A program made the position numbers and the translations under genes. The notes beneath the pieces are model-generated. The model searched no databases, was not told the origin of the DNA, and was given only the letters and a program-made list of their open reading frames with translations. Positions 32,040 to 44,095 of a stretch of 64,000 nucleotides of DNA are shown one piece after another. The DNA comes from Diphasiastrum complanatum (lineage: Eukaryota > Streptophyta > Lycopodiopsida > Lycopodiales > Lycopodiaceae). Position 1 is the first letter of the stretch, and each line of letters opens with the position of its first letter. Location of the stretch: NCBI GenBank assembly GCA_029204225.1, contig CM055093.1:47052854-47116853 (forward strand). The letters run 5' to 3'.

Positions 32040-33560
32040 TTATCGAACTTTTTCATGTAAAAAAAATCCGACAAAGGTAGTAGTAATATTCAAGAAATTC
32101 ATCGTATTGCCATTAGTCTCGTCGCCTTTGATGGTCAAGTACTCCAGAGGATAGATCCATTTAGCATTGTCATTGGTACGTGGTTGTTCTTTATCTAGAA
32201 ATAAAAGTGCAACCGGATTATTAATAAAACAGATGTCATCTATATATCGAAAGGTATTCTTGAATGCCCAAAAATATTCAATCTGTCCAAGTTTGGCAAG
32301 TCTTTTCATAAACTGTACTTCATAAAATGACAAGTACCAGTTACACCATGTAGGGGAACATGCAAAGCCCATGGGTATACCGCAAACCTGTCTCCAAGCT
32401 TTGTTTCCAAGTCTGACAATGCAATGGTCAATTAGTAAGTCATTCCATTGGCAAAGTAGTGACTTGTCTATATGGGTCCACTTATCAGCCGGTTGCTAAT
32501 CCATTTCCATTTACAATCCTTAGATTTTTACTTATAGGCAAGCATTTCGTTCTTGCTGAATTTAAAAACATACAAGATCATTTTTAATATAATAGTCTTC
32601 AATCCATCCGGGCCATTAAGAGGGATGTTTTCATAACACTTAGAGATATCAGTGGACCACATAGAAGTGATCTTCTTCGGCAGATCAAGATAGAAATCAG
32701 TGGATGAATCGCATAGCCAGAATAGGTTGGTATCCACGTTTAGGTAGCTCCGGTATGAATGTGCCTTAGGAGTGGAGACAGAATACCAAGAGCTCCAGAA
32801 AGAAATGTGGCCACCTTTGAAAAGTAGCAGTAACGAGCGTTTGTAATCCATTTGAAGGTATTTTTATGTGCTTTAAAAGTGCATAGAAGAAATGGTAATT
32901 CTTCTTTCCCAAGAAGGTCATCTGGAAGTATACTAGAAAATATATGCTTAGTGACAGTCAGTGCATTACCAATGTTGTTGTTATTAATGTCTGGAAAAGG
33001 AGCAAAGTCTGGACCAGATAATCTTTGCAAGCCAAATTTCTAACAAAGTTTATGCACAGAAAATAAGGATTATGTTGGGCTTTGTCTATTCCATTGACAT
33101 ATAATAAGGTATCCAGTCACATTCATCAATAGCATTCTTTAAATCCTTCTTTCTGAAGTTTTTACTATGCAGCCATCTAGTCTTTTTTTTAAAGTTTGTC
33201 AGATAACTGGGTAAGAAAGTAGCTAATTTTAACCATCTATGATAAAGTTCCAAAGCGACCTCATTAATATTAGACTGACGTAACGGACTATGACTAAGTC
33301 CTTGTTCAAATTGTTCCTTAAGAGTTTACTATAGATAATTCTAGTATTCATAGAAATAACATGCCCAAATTTATTGTCAATAAACGCTTTAAAACGTTTA
33401 AAATCTGAGAACATACAGGGTGGAATATTATCAGTATCAAAATCACAAAAGACTTGAAAGGGCTTATACCATTCATGTTTCAAATGTGGAAAAAAGGTCC
33501 AGCCAATCACAATCTGCTCAAAGATGTCATCAATGTAACCAAATATATGAAGTAAAGTCT
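32040..33560 (-). pseudogene. Penelope-like element reverse transcriptase, copy A
   Basis: Minus-strand pieces in order: HLKHEWYKPFQVFCDFDTD (33.4 kb, N-terminal); ELPFLLCTFKAHKNTFKW (32.9 kb), matching the Penelope 'LPxxYxxPKxHK' motif; TSMWSTDISKCYENIPL (32.65 kb, motif A with Asp); MGFACSPTWCNWYLSFYE (32.35 kb, motif B); and FRYIDDICFINN (32.2 kb, motif C with YIDD). It ends with WIYPLEYL and FLNITT, again Penelope-like. Frameshifts separate the pieces. No GIY-YIG endonuclease was seen. The catalytic Asp residues are present, but the gene is broken. Confidence 0.8.
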
Positions 33561-33953
33561 CAGATAAAGTTGTTTAACATTTATACTCTCAAAGCATTAA
33601 TTATAGTAACGTAAATGCAAAAACATCTTTCCTTTATCTCTTTTCACCAAAAATCGTCACCTACCAGTTGCACTGAACTCCAATACTCTCAAATGTTCAA
33701 TATCTTTCTAATAGGAAGATCCCCTTTTCCACCACTGTTCTGCCCCTCATTGCCTCTACTTGGAAAATATTTTCTCTTCTTGTTGCCACTGCCTGTGATG
33801 ACTGAACTTGGATTATTTAAATTGAAGGAACTTGTTTCTGCTTGTATTCTGGAAGTATTTATCTTGTAAGGCAGAGAAGCTAGGTTTTTTAAGAAAGCGT
33901 TCGATTTCTCAAATATTCTTAGCATCGCCAAGGTGAGCAAGCAGCTTGGCCAT
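33561..33953 (-). pseudogene. Possible upstream part of a Penelope ORF, cut by gypsy-A
   Basis: The minus strand reads AKLLAHLGDAKNI, a stop, then EIERFLKKPSFSALQDKY. It looks coding but the family is not recognised. It ends exactly at the left LTR of the gypsy element; see 45715-46140 for the other side. Confidence 0.3.
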
Positions 33954-34767
33954 TGTTGGGGGTATTCCCAACAAAGTGTAAATAAATAAATTGAAAATAA
34001 AATGTGTTGCGAGGGCATGGCATCCTGCGCGTATAAGCCCATGGACCAATGAGCATGCAAACTTAAGTGTAAATAAAAGAAAATGGACTTGGCCTTTGAA
34101 TTAAAATAAAACTAGAGGCCCAAAGTCATTTTTAAACTTAGGGATTACTTTTTAGAGTTGGGTCCAAATTGGGACTCACATGAATCTTGTCAATTTCAAT
34201 GTACTTTTTATGGACCCTTAGATCAAGTTGGGTCCAAGATGAATGGATAGGATCAATGTAAATATTAGCCAATAGGACTTTGGGGCAAGGGCCTTTCCCA
34301 TTTTATAAAAAGGCACCATTTGTATACAATTTTCATGCCTAATAGAGAGGAGGAGACTCTATCATTTTGAGAGCTCAAGCATCCTCATTTGCTAATCACT
34401 CTTGCTTATGCTCTTGTTGTGGTTGCTTGTTATTTCCATTTCCCATGTTTTTTGGTTTATGCTAGTTAAGGTTTTTCCATAAGCAATGACATTGAGCATT
34501 TGAGCTAACCTCCATTCATCTCTCTCTATCACTCTCTTCTCCTTCTTCTTCTCCTTCTCTTCTATCCTCTCTCTTCACCCCAAAATCATGATGAAGTTAG
34601 TTTAGGAAGAGTAGAGTTAGAGTGAGTAGTGTTAGTGGAGGTAGAGTTAGATACAAAGTAGGAAACTAACTAAAATTAGCATCTATGCATAGTTAGGTAC
34701 CTATCTAGTGAACTAATCCTTGTTGACAGGCAAGAGGGCTATACTACGCAAGATCATCGACCCTACA
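33954..34767 (+). repeat. Gypsy-A left LTR
   Basis: 814 bp, TG...CA (ends CCCTACA). TTTTATAAAAAGGC near 34300 may be its TATA region. Confidence 0.9.
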
Positions 34768-34768
34768 G

Positions 34769-34786
34769 TGGCACCGATGCCGGGGA
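34769..34786 (+). promoter_or_regulatory. Primer-binding site, tRNA-Asp type
   Basis: TGGCACCGATGCCGGGGA, one base after the LTR. It differs from the complement of the plant tRNA-Asp 3' end (TGGCGCCGTTGCCGGGGA) at two positions. Confidence 0.75.
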
Positions 34787-36161
34787 TAGGTTTCCACTAA
34801 CTAGTTTAGTTGCATTTTAGCTATTTTCTTGTTTTTTAGAGTAGTTTTAGGTAGATTTTTGGGAGTTTAGAGTTAGTTTTCTGTTTTTTTTTTTTTTTGG
34901 TTGGACTGTTCACAGCTAGCGGAGGAGGCGTGAGAGGATAGAAGAGGCCCTGAACAGCTTCTAAGGGCTTGAAACCCAAACCAACCAGCCAAAAAACCCA
35001 AAAAAAACACACCAATTTGTATTTTGGAGGGAAAAAGAGCCTAAAATCTCATCAAATTTTTATATCTCCAAAACCAGTGTATATTAATCCTTGCATGACT
35101 GGCAACAGCTCCAGGGTACTGTCCTAGACATGCATAGAAGCTTGTGAGAGTTAGTTCCAAGCAGATTGCAAAAATCAGAAAAAAATCATAAAAAAATTCA
35201 CAAAAACCCTTGAAAAAATCCAAAAAAATCCAAATCTTCACTAGAACTCTCGCAGAGCCCTCTGAAGTTCCATCTCAGTGAGACCAGGACACAGAGAAGC
35301 TTGCGAGAGTTAGTTTGATGTCTAAGTGCCTGTGCGAGAGTTCTCAGTGAAAAAAAGACAAGAAAGTACCAGTGAACCCTCGTAGACACCAAAATTTTTA
35401 GTTCCAGTGGGCAAGAACTCTCGCAGAGGATTCTAAAGTTCCATCTCAGTGAGACCAGGACACAAAAGAGCTTGCGAGAGTTAGTTTGATTCCAGTGAGC
35501 AAAAAATTGGATTTAAGTGCTAAAAAATCACTAAAAATTGAAGATCCAGCAAATCCTTCCAATAAGAACTCTCGCAGACCCTCTCAATCAATTTAGAATG
35601 TCCATTTTCATCAATGATAAAGCCTGCGAGAGTTAGTACATAGATTTGGTGAAGATCAAGCCAAAATTGTGGTTTTGAACCCTCGCAGACAATGAAATCT
35701 TCACCTAATGCGAGAGTTAACTCTCGTAGAGAATTCCATAGTGAGATCTGACCTAGATCCAGCTACTGTGATCCTTGAGAGAGTTACTTCTCAAAGATCT
35801 GAGAGATATCAAGTTTTTTATCTGCAAAAACAACTAAAGAACCCTCGCACAACCAACCCTCGCACAAGAGAACCCTCACAGACTATATCAGTGGAAGGAT
35901 CCACATCAGATCCAATTACTGTCAAAATCTCAGGTCAATCAGTGCAAGGAGTAAGAAGTTATCCAAGAAAAACCACCATAAAGGACCTAAATTTCACTTC
36001 CGACCGATCAGATTGATCAAATTCTTAAGATCCAGACTGCATTCCATTGTACAAGCAAGATCCAACCACTTGGAACCCACCATTGGATGAATCTGAAATC
36101 GGGATGATCAATAGCAAGAAGGATAGCAATTCAAGCACCACACCTTCCCAGATTAGCAACT
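34787..36161 (+). other. Gypsy-A leader with scattered CTCGCAGA motifs
   Basis: From 35140 to 35880 the sequence AACTCTCGCAGA/AACCCTCGCAGA and its reverse complement TGCGAGAGTT recur a dozen times. A longer unit (AAGTTCCATCTCAGTGAGAC core) is duplicated at about 35240 and 35411. A plus-strand ORF (35708-36016) overlaps the last motifs; its role is unknown. Confidence 0.7.
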
Positions 36162-36512
36162 GTGCAACAAGAGGCAGAATCGGAACCAGCACCAATAGAT
36201 CCAATGGGCCAACCCGTACCTGTCGCTCCCTTGCAAGTAGTCCGGAGAGCACCTCGGATGGAAATACCAAAATACGACGGATCATCTGATCCCATCCGAT
36301 TCCTCCATATCTGCGAGCAAGCTTGTGAAATCTACGGCGAACGGACACCTGCAAAAAAGTTGATGTTGTTCCCCATGTCCTTGTTGGCAGTGGCTCAGGA
36401 TTGGTTTTTCAACCAGTCAAAGGAAGAAAAATCTATTTGGGAAGTGGTAAAAGCGGCTCTCATTACGCGCTTTAAACCAAAAAAGTTCCTAGAAGACCGT
36501 TACTCCTGCTGA
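36162..36512 (+). pseudogene. Gypsy-A gag fragment
   Basis: Contains RMEIPKYDGSSDPIRFLHIC, MLFPMSLLAVAQDWF and TRFKPKKF, the pattern of the plant gypsy gag (retrotrans_gag) capsid domain: P.YDG..DP..., A..WF, F...F. Upstream and downstream parts lie in other frames. No CCHC knuckle follows. Confidence 0.75.
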
Positions 36513-36554
36513 GTAAAGTCAAAATGGGAAAACGAGAAAGGATCAGAGACTATA

Positions 36555-38500
36555 TTGAACAGGTCAAACACCTACGATTCGAGTGTATGCAGTCCTAACT
36601 CCCGATCATGCAGTGATCATGTGGTTCCTAGCCGGACTACGGGATCTAACGACGAATATCCATCCACCCACACTCCTACTCCCTCGATAGCGCCGACATC
36701 ATCAAAACCCAAGGCACCCGCGAATAAGAAGAGTCAGTTGAAGCAACGCTACAACCAGGTGATTCGATGGAGTGATCTACCCGAAGAGGTGATAGCTACA
36801 GTGGATGTTGATATTTGCAATCATGAGGCGAATATCACGGCAATTCCAATGAAAGACAACAAGGAAGAATCCACCAAAACGACAAAAAAGAGCAAAAAGA
36901 AGGTGTTGGATTTCTTGAAGTCAATCAAGATGGACTCAGAGACCGCGTCATCTTCTACACAGGTGATAGAAAATCAAAAAATGACCAGTCGAGATAAGAT
37001 CAATATGCTGAAAGAGAAATTTCGACGAGCGTCAGTTCACGAGCTGCTTGAGACTTTCAAAAATTATACCTTGGACGATGTAGTAATAATGATGCCGCAA
37101 GCCCAGCGAGAACTTGATCAAAGTCAGGCACCAGCGGAACAAGTCTTCGAGGGACCTGTGCAAACACAGTCGATGAACCTTGCCGAGCCATGTGAAGAAG
37201 AAAAGATAGTGCATGTGGGAGAGCAGTTAACACCCACACAGTTCAAGAGACTACGATCGTTGTTGGTGGAGTATAAAGATTGTTTTGCCTGGAGTTATAG
37301 TGATCTTAAGGGCATCCCTCCAATAGTAGTTCAACACACCATACCCTTGGTGGATGGAGCAGTCCCCAAGGTAAGCCGTTACTATCGCTGCAACCTGAAT
37401 TATACTGAGATGATCAAGCAGGAGTTGCAAAAGCTGATGGATGCAGATTTCATTTATGAAATCGAGCACACAGAATGGGTATTATCGATAGTTATAGTAC
37501 TCAAGAAGAATGACAAAATGCGGATTTGTGTGAATATGAAAGTGCTAAATGCAGTCACCAGAAAGGATCATTTTTCTTTACCATTTACGAAAAGTGTCCT
37601 CGATAGAGTAGCTGGCGTCGAAGCCTACAGTTTTCTGGATGGCTTCAGCGGCTACAACCAGGTGAAGATAGCCCCCCAAGACCAACACAAGACAGCATTT
37701 GCCACGAAATGGGGAACCTATGCCTATAAAGTGATGCCATTCGGACTTTGCAATGCCCCAAGCACCTTCCAACGAGTCATGTCGGCGACATTCAAGAAAT
37801 ATTTACAAAATTTCTGGAAATTTTCTTGGACGATCTATGCGTGCATGGACCAAACTCAAGACACTTATCCAATTTGGAGAAAGTGCTACAAAAATGCCAC
37901 GACTTCCAGATCTCCTTGAATCCAAAAAAATGTCAATTCTGGATGACACATGGCTTGATTCTCGGCCATATAGTGTCAAGACACGAGATCGCCACAGACT
38001 TATCAAAGATCAGGATCGTTGTTGATTTACCACCACTGGGGATGATCCGCGAAATCTACATCTTTATGGGTCATGCTAACTATTATAGGATCTTCATTCT
38101 TGATTTTGTGGAGTTAGCCCGACCAATTTACAAACTCACAATGGATCCACATTGGAACGAGGAAGCCCTAAAGGCTTTCCAAAAGCTTAAGGCTGCATTG
38201 GTTTCAGTACCAATCTTACGCCCACTCAATTGGTCCATTGAGTTTCATGTGCATATAGACGCATCGAAGTATGCAATTGAAGCAGTCTTAACTTAGCCAG
38301 GTGAACACAAAAAGGATTTTTCAATCCGATTTGCAAGCCGACAGCTCAATGATACATAAATGAATTATTCAACCACAGAATGAGAAGAACTGGCAATGAT
38401 CTATGTGGTTAAAATTTTTTGACACTACTTGATGGACACACATTTTGCTTTTTATACGGACCATCAACCCTTGCACTATCTCGTTAATAAAACTTGCATT
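36555..38500 (+). pseudogene. Gypsy-A reverse transcriptase and RNase H, frameshifted
   Basis: The 454-codon frame 36555-37919 starts with a Ser/Thr/Lys-rich linker, then FAWSYSDLKGIPP and KNDKMRICVNMKVLNAVTRK, where the usual VDYR is VNMK. It then has FLDGFSGYNQVKIAPQDQHK and VMPFGLCNAPSTFQRVM. A frameshift near 37800 moves to 37748-38296, with IFLDDLCVHG (the FLDD form of YxDD), PKKCQFW, the thumb, and the RNase H start HIDASKYAIEAVL. RNase H continues with stops to about 38500. No DSGA protease precedes RT. Confidence 0.88.
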
Positions 38501-38547
38501 ACCGGAAGAATCACCAGATGGCTACTTTTGTTGTTGGAATTTGATTT

Positions 38548-39751
38548 TTGGATAGTAGTTTGCAAGGGAAAATAACACATCATGTGTCACGAATCAAGGA
38601 AAAGGAGATTGTAACCCAATTCGACGATGAGCTGGCTGATGCTGCCTTATTTTACATGGACATAGTACCAGAATGGGCTGCCGACATTGTTGAATATCTA
38701 ATGCGGGGCCAACCAGACAAATCATTACCAAAAGCAGAACAACGGAAATTGATCTTAAACGCTAGACCTTATCAGTTGATTGCCGGATACGGAGGAATAC
38801 TTAAAAAAGTGCGATGTAGGCCAAAGGGCAAGGAGACCAACGAGATTGAATTATGACCTACTGCACCCGGTCTTAGACCAAGCACCATTCGAAAAGTAGG
38901 GATTGGATTATATTGGTCCAATTCACCCTACAACAAGGAGTTTCCAGGCTCGATATATAATCGTAGCCACAGACTACCTCACCAAATGGGTTGAAGCCAA
39001 GGCAGTAAGAGTAACTGCTGCTAGGACCACTGCCAAGTTCCTTTATGAAAATATCATTATGCGCTTCGGATGCCCGGTGGAGCTAGTCAATGATCGCGGA
39101 AGTCATTTTATCAATGAGACCATCAAGGTCCTGTTGGAGGAATTTTTCTTGATCCACAGAACCAGTACGCCTTATTATCCTCGTGGTAATGAGCAAGCAG
39201 AATCATCCAATAAGATCCTGTGTAGCGTACTCACGAAAATAGTTGAAGCTAGCAGATCAGATTGGGAACATAAGTTGCATGCTGCTCTGTGGGCATTCAA
39301 GACAACATATAAAGGAAGCACTGATCAAACACCCTTCAAATTGGTATATGGTCAGGATGTTGTAATGCCACTAGAGTTTCTAGTTCCTTCATTAAGGATT
39401 GCTACAACGCAACGCCTGAATGAATCCAAATCTCTACAACTACGCCACGAAGCTCTGCATAAACTATGTGAAACACACTTACTAGTTGTGCATGCACTGG
39501 CAACTGAAAAGGAAAGATGCAAAGCATGGCATGATCGCAGGTTACAAAAGAAGTATCTTCGTTCCGGAGATCTGGTCTTGATGTATAAAACCAAGGTGAT
39601 CAAGAGAAAATTAAAATTCACAGGCGAAGGTCCTTATCGGATCAAGGAAATTCTTAATCATGGAGCCGTGAATTTAGAAAAGCTAGATGGGACACCATTC
39701 AATACACCCATCAACAGTAGCCGGTTGCACAAGTACTGGCCACCACAGTAA
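38548..39751 (+). pseudogene. Gypsy-A integrase
   Basis: 38548-38856 is the RNase H-integrase linker. The HHCC zinc finger is not visible. 38903-39751 (282 codons) begins MDYIGPIHP and carries the DDE core: Asp in ATDYLTKWVEA, Asp in VNDRGSHF, and Glu in GNEQAESSNKIL. WAFKTTYKGSTDQTPF and a GPYRIKEI C-terminal domain follow, ending NSSRLHKYWPP without a chromodomain. This is the most intact pol segment. Confidence 0.9.
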
Positions 39752-40309
39752 GATAGATCCAGATTGTGGTGGCACGTTATGAAAAGCTATTATGCTAAAC
39801 CATCACCGCTAGATCTAGGAAGATCAAGCCAAATCAAGCTAGATCCATCAAGATTCGGGAGGATCTGGCAAGATCGGGAAAATCCATTAGGATTCAAGGG
39901 GGATCCAGATCCATAAGGGATAAAAAAGAAAGCAGATCATCAGATTATGCCAATAAGTCCTCTAAATTTGCAGATCAAAGACTTCGATCTCAGTAACTAT
40001 GGCAAATTAAGGGCAAAATTCACCAAAGACTGATGGATCTGTTACCAATTATCCATCAGAACTTCCAGAGAACTACCAATAGTGAGATCAAACATGGATG
40101 AAGCTGATTACCAGTTTGCAAAAGTTAAAAATCAGAAAACCTCGAGATCTTGTCAAAAAAAAAAAACACTCTAAAAGAGTACTTTTTTCATGATTTTTGG
40201 AGATCTCCTTGGAGATAGCTCTTGAAATTTGGATAATCACTAGATCTGACCCAGATCCATCCAAAAAAATCTCTACGAGTGTTCTTGATAGAGGAATCAT
40301 CATTTTTTA
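39752..40309 (+). other. Post-integrase spacer
   Basis: Rich in AGATC units (ATCAAGCCAAATCAAGCTAG, GGATCTGGCAAGATCGGG). No ORF recognised. Confidence 0.4.
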
Positions 40310-40575
40310 GTGTGTGAGAGGGTTCCCAGAAGCTGAATCTTTAGAACCCTCGTAGAGCATCAAGATCATCTTACCAACTCTCGCAAGGTGCCTAAATGGA
40401 ATCAGAGCAGTGAAATTAGCCTGCCTACGTGGTCTGATCTTGAAAATCCAATCACAGAAATAAGTTGTGCGAGAGATCACTTCCTACGAGAGTTGAACCC
40501 TCGCAGACAGTTGGAACCCTCGTAGAACCTTCGCATGGTAGTCAAATCACCTTCTAAACTATCGCAGACTTCCCT
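40310..40575 (+). repeat. Second cluster of CTCGCAGA/TGCGAGAG motifs
   Basis: At least seven variants (ACCCTCGTAGA, ACTCTCGCAAG, GTGCGAGAGA, ACGAGAGTTGAACCCTCGCA, ACTATCGCAGA) in 260 bp, matching the motif of the 5' leader. Confidence 0.75.
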
Positions 40576-41034
40576 GAGGTCTTAGAATTTTGTGAAGAAG
40601 GTCCCTGCCTAAATTTGGGTGGAACTGAACAAGGGAAAGTGGACTTCACCTAATATGCACTCTAAATTCCGCTATATTAAGGTTGAATTCGAGTCATTTG
40701 TCACCTATGCTAGTGAAGCTCTGCCGAAATTTACACTGAAATTACCAAGTTCTTTGTTTGTGACCAAATTTTCTACAAGCTATCATCTGCACATACTGAA
40801 CCTAGATCTGCACTCTGAACTATAATCCTTGCCATCCAACACTCGTAATTCACAATTTTTTGTCGTTTCCACACCTTTTTCACTTTTTCGACCTTTAATC
40901 ATCACTGCTAACATGGCCTCCTCACCCTCTGAAAACTCTGGCACCAAGCAGGTGATCCAGCGTGACATCCCCAAGGCCCACAGATTTGGCCCTTACCCTA
41001 TGACGCTCTAATCCAACCATGGCTACAAACAGCC

Positions 41035-42303
41035 ATGGCTACAGACACTCTAATCCAGCCATGGCTACAGAAAGCCGGCCCACTTCCAGAAGCAATGGGT
41101 TTTTACCCGGCACTTTTTTATTCAGAGAATAACATGGGCCTCGTCCTTCATGCTTATGCCACCTGGGCCGTGCCTAAGACACGCTTCCACTTCCTGTACC
41201 AAGGTACCACGTACAAGGTCAGGATTAACGTAGACTCAATGGTCACCATTGGCATTATGTCTGGTGATCGTCAGCCCATCTCCCATCGCCACGCCAAAAC
41301 TATGATCGAACCTTTCATCACCCAAACTGTACCAAAAATCCCAATCCAGACTAACAATGGTGACCTGATAGATGCTATCACGGAATCCGTCATTCAGGCG
41401 GCTGTGCATTTGTTGAATAACTTTCTGGTTATTTTAACATTTTGCAAGGACAGAATCCAGTCCAAGTTGCTGAGTCAGATAGTGGAATCCTTTTTGGAAT
41501 TCCCTGGCCCCTCAGTTGTGCCATATGACTGGCATAGCTTCCTCATTTGTGAACTAACCACCGCCATCAAACCCAACAACCGTGATCATATCGTAGCAGG
41601 CCCCTTGTTGTGTAACTTTGCCTGCGCACTTCTCGAGACGAAAGTGTGCGGTTTCCAACGCTCATTCCTTTTGTCTACCCTCGTGCCACATACTAACCTC
41701 TATCCGCCGTCTCAAGCATCCACCTCTCGTCAACCTATGGTTACTGACACAACGACCAACAAACGAATGTGTGGCGCTGTCTCTTCTTCTTCATCTCCAT
41801 CTGCTACCCGAAGACACACAACCACCACCGCCATAGCGACTCCATCAACCATCGTCACTTCTTCTTCTGTGCAACCATCCCCTTCCGTCTCTGTTGTCAC
41901 TACCCCTCTTCCTATTCCATCCACAACTGTTTCTGTGTCCATTCCCGTTTTCTCTGTTGATACCACTTCCATTTCAATTCCATTATCCACTACTCCGTCC
42001 ATCACCATCGCATCCTCCATCACTCCTGCCGCCATCGTTGCTTCCATTCCATTTGATCCGTCTGATTCCCAGTTGTCTCCTGGCACTCTGGCGTGGATGC
42101 GAGTCATCAATTTTTCACTCCCATGCCAGATCCTTTCTGCTCCATCCTCGCCTTCCTCCATACTCCACACCACCCTTCAGTTTCCCTTTTTCTCCCATTC
42201 TCTCATTCGGACAAACCGTCCTCACCTCCATTTCCACAATTGCTTCTCAAACCCCACCTGCTTTGCCATCAAAGGTTGCCGAGGGCAACCAACCATTTCC
42301 TGA
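41035..42303 (+). CDS. Gypsy-A post-pol protein, N-terminal part (unknown)
   Basis: 422 codons in the sense direction, downstream of pol. Residues 1-215 look globular (LVLHAYATWAVPKTRFHFLY, FLEFPGPSVVPYDWHSFLIC). From about residue 225 the chain is extremely Ser/Thr/Pro/Val-rich low complexity. I do not recognise the family. Some plant gypsy lineages carry an env-like or other extra ORF in this position, but no signal peptide or transmembrane helix is obvious. The start is taken at the first ATG of the frame; a short duplication (CCATGGCTACA) precedes it. Confidence 0.5.
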   Translation: MATDTLIQPWLQKAGPLPEAMGFYPALFYSENNMGLVLHAYATWAVPKTRFHFLYQGTTYKVRINVDSMVTIGIMSGDRQPISHRHAKTMIEPFITQTVPKIPIQTNNGDLIDAITESVIQAAVHLLNNFLVILTFCKDRIQSKLLSQIVESFLEFPGPSVVPYDWHSFLICELTTAIKPNNRDHIVAGPLLCNFACALLETKVCGFQRSFLLSTLVPHTNLYPPSQASTSRQPMVTDTTTNKRMCGAVSSSSSPSATRRHTTTTAIATPSTIVTSSSVQPSPSVSVVTTPLPIPSTTVSVSIPVFSVDTTSISIPLSTTPSITIASSITPAAIVASIPFDPSDSQLSPGTLAWMRVINFSLPCQILSAPSSPSSILHTTLQFPFFSHSLIRTNRPHLHFHNCFSNPTCFAIKGCRGQPTIS

Positions 42304-42392
42304 TGACGCATCTGTTCAAACAGTTTTCATACCATCACTAGATCAGACTGATCCTACCGCCCCAGATGGCATCAGGTCCAATGAGAACCTGA

Positions 42393-43045
42393 TTGAATGA
42401 TGACGGAACTCCACAAGTCGTCGGGGCCGATACAACACAAGCCCCTACCAGTGCCAGTGTATTGGCTGCTCCCACTGACCTAACGACGGCGTACCAGACT
42501 CTGGGAAAATACATTTTGGAGGCAGTAGCGGCCAAAGATATCTTGGAAAGCAAGGTATTACACTTGGCCAAAGCAACACACAGCTGCGAGTGGAACTCAC
42601 GAAGCTGCAACACGAGCTGATTTTAGCTCAGCAACATGAACAAGAAGGGCACTGGGAGATTGCCAACCTTCAGTAGAAGGAGGACGGCCTCAATCTTTAT
42701 ATCCAAAGCCTCTGACAGAGGCCTCCACGAAGGTGTGAGAGCTTCAATCCGAAGCGTCCCAACGACTTGCTCTCATCCAGACGCAATTAAACATTTTGGA
42801 AGCAGAGAATACGCGCCTGGGGACGGAGGTCAAAACTCACCTGGTTAGCTCAACCTGCAGCGGACTCAAGGCCGCTATGTGAATTAGAAATGAATCTCTT
42901 TCGGCGTCAGGTGCAGGTCTATAGCCAAACCTTAAACAGCTACCAGGTAGAATTCAATAAATATCGAACAAGCGCAACTCATGAGCTCCCCCAGGCCAAA
43001 CAAGCCCTCAAGGCTTGCAAACAATTCATGGAGAAAAAGGCCTAG
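42393..43045 (+). pseudogene. Gypsy-A post-pol coiled-coil region
   Basis: Frames in sequence read LTTAYQTLGKYILEAVAAKD, QLRVELTKLQHELILAQQHE, then NLFRRQVQVYSQTLNSYQVE and HELPQAKQALKACKQFMEKK. These are heptad-like, Gln/Glu/Leu-rich stretches broken by stops and frameshifts. They are probably the middle of the same post-pol protein or a second one. Confidence 0.45.
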
Positions 43046-43399
43046 CCCACCCCTGTGGTGATTCCACCACCACTTGTTTTTGACGCTGCACAAGCCAGGA
43101 CCAATGCCAGCAAGTAGCAGGGGGATTGAGTCAAGAGCAAGGGTCAGAAGGCCAAGCCAAAGACCAATGGATATGAGTTCTGAGATGCGAGACCATGGCC
43201 AATGCTTAGGTACCAGCCAAAGCCAAGAGGAAGGACATGCCACATCGTCCAAAGGTTCGCGCACGATATCTGCCAACCGGACCTTCCGAAGACCAAAGTC
43301 TGTGGAGGAAAAAATAAATGAATTCCTATCAAAATATCCCCACGAGTCATCATGAGGCGGCTGACAAATATCGTTTTCAGCTCAAACAATAAAGGGGAA

Positions 43400-44090
43400 G
43401 GAACTGCAAGCATTACCCGCCCTCCAACCACAATCAGAGTGGCATCAGCAACTGTTCAAAAGAGACCCTGCGGCCATCAGGGCCTACGTGACAAGTCCGC
43501 AACAATTATGGGTGAATGTGCACTTCCTGCCATGTACACGACGATCCAAATGGGCGGAATGCGGCACCCCTCTGGACAAGATCACACTTCAAAACTTCAA
43601 TTGGCTTATCATTCCATTAGAGTACGGCTGGACTACAGATGTAGATGTCAGAAGGGCTCTCACCACATTCGTGAATCACTATATCAACTGTCCTGATCCA
43701 ACAGTCCACGTGACAGCTACTTTACGCCCGAGACTTGGAACATTTCATGGGCATTGAAACCAAATGGGATGATTTTTTTCTCTCCATATTCTTTGATCCT
43801 AATAAGGTGCTAGCTTTCGACAAAGTCGAAGATCAGCTGCCAGTCGCTCGTGTATATTACCGAGCTGCCTTCCTTGGAGATCCCTAGACGCACCGATTCC
43901 AAGCATGGGTCGACCAAGAATGGCTGACAGGAGTCCACAAGTCCTTCCACACACCCAAGGACTCAAAGAAACTAAATCGTCTCAACTTTATGGAAGACGT
44001 CACAGGTTACCTGATCCACCAAAGGCGGGCAAAGAGGACGCTTTACTAAACCAGCAGAGCGTCGAGGGACCGGCACTACTTCGAGCCGTG
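43400..44090 (+). pseudogene. Gypsy-A post-pol C-terminal domain (unknown)
   Basis: One frame (43488-43757 and just upstream) reads PAAIRAYVTSPQQLWVNVHF, LQNFNWLIIPLEYGWTTD. After a frameshift 43700-44060 reads HFMGIETKWDDFFLSIFFDP, VARVYYRAAFLGDP, FQAWVDQEWL, LNFMEDVTGYLIHQRRAKRT. It looks like a genuine globular domain but is not recognised. It runs almost into the right LTR, and no clear polypurine tract separates them. Confidence 0.45.
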
Positions 44091-44095
44091 GGTCC

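Noticed and set aside
41730-42400. Antisense and shifted ORFs of 147-168 codons
   Set aside because: Shadows of the low-complexity Ser/Thr/Pro region of the post-pol ORF; no independent signal.
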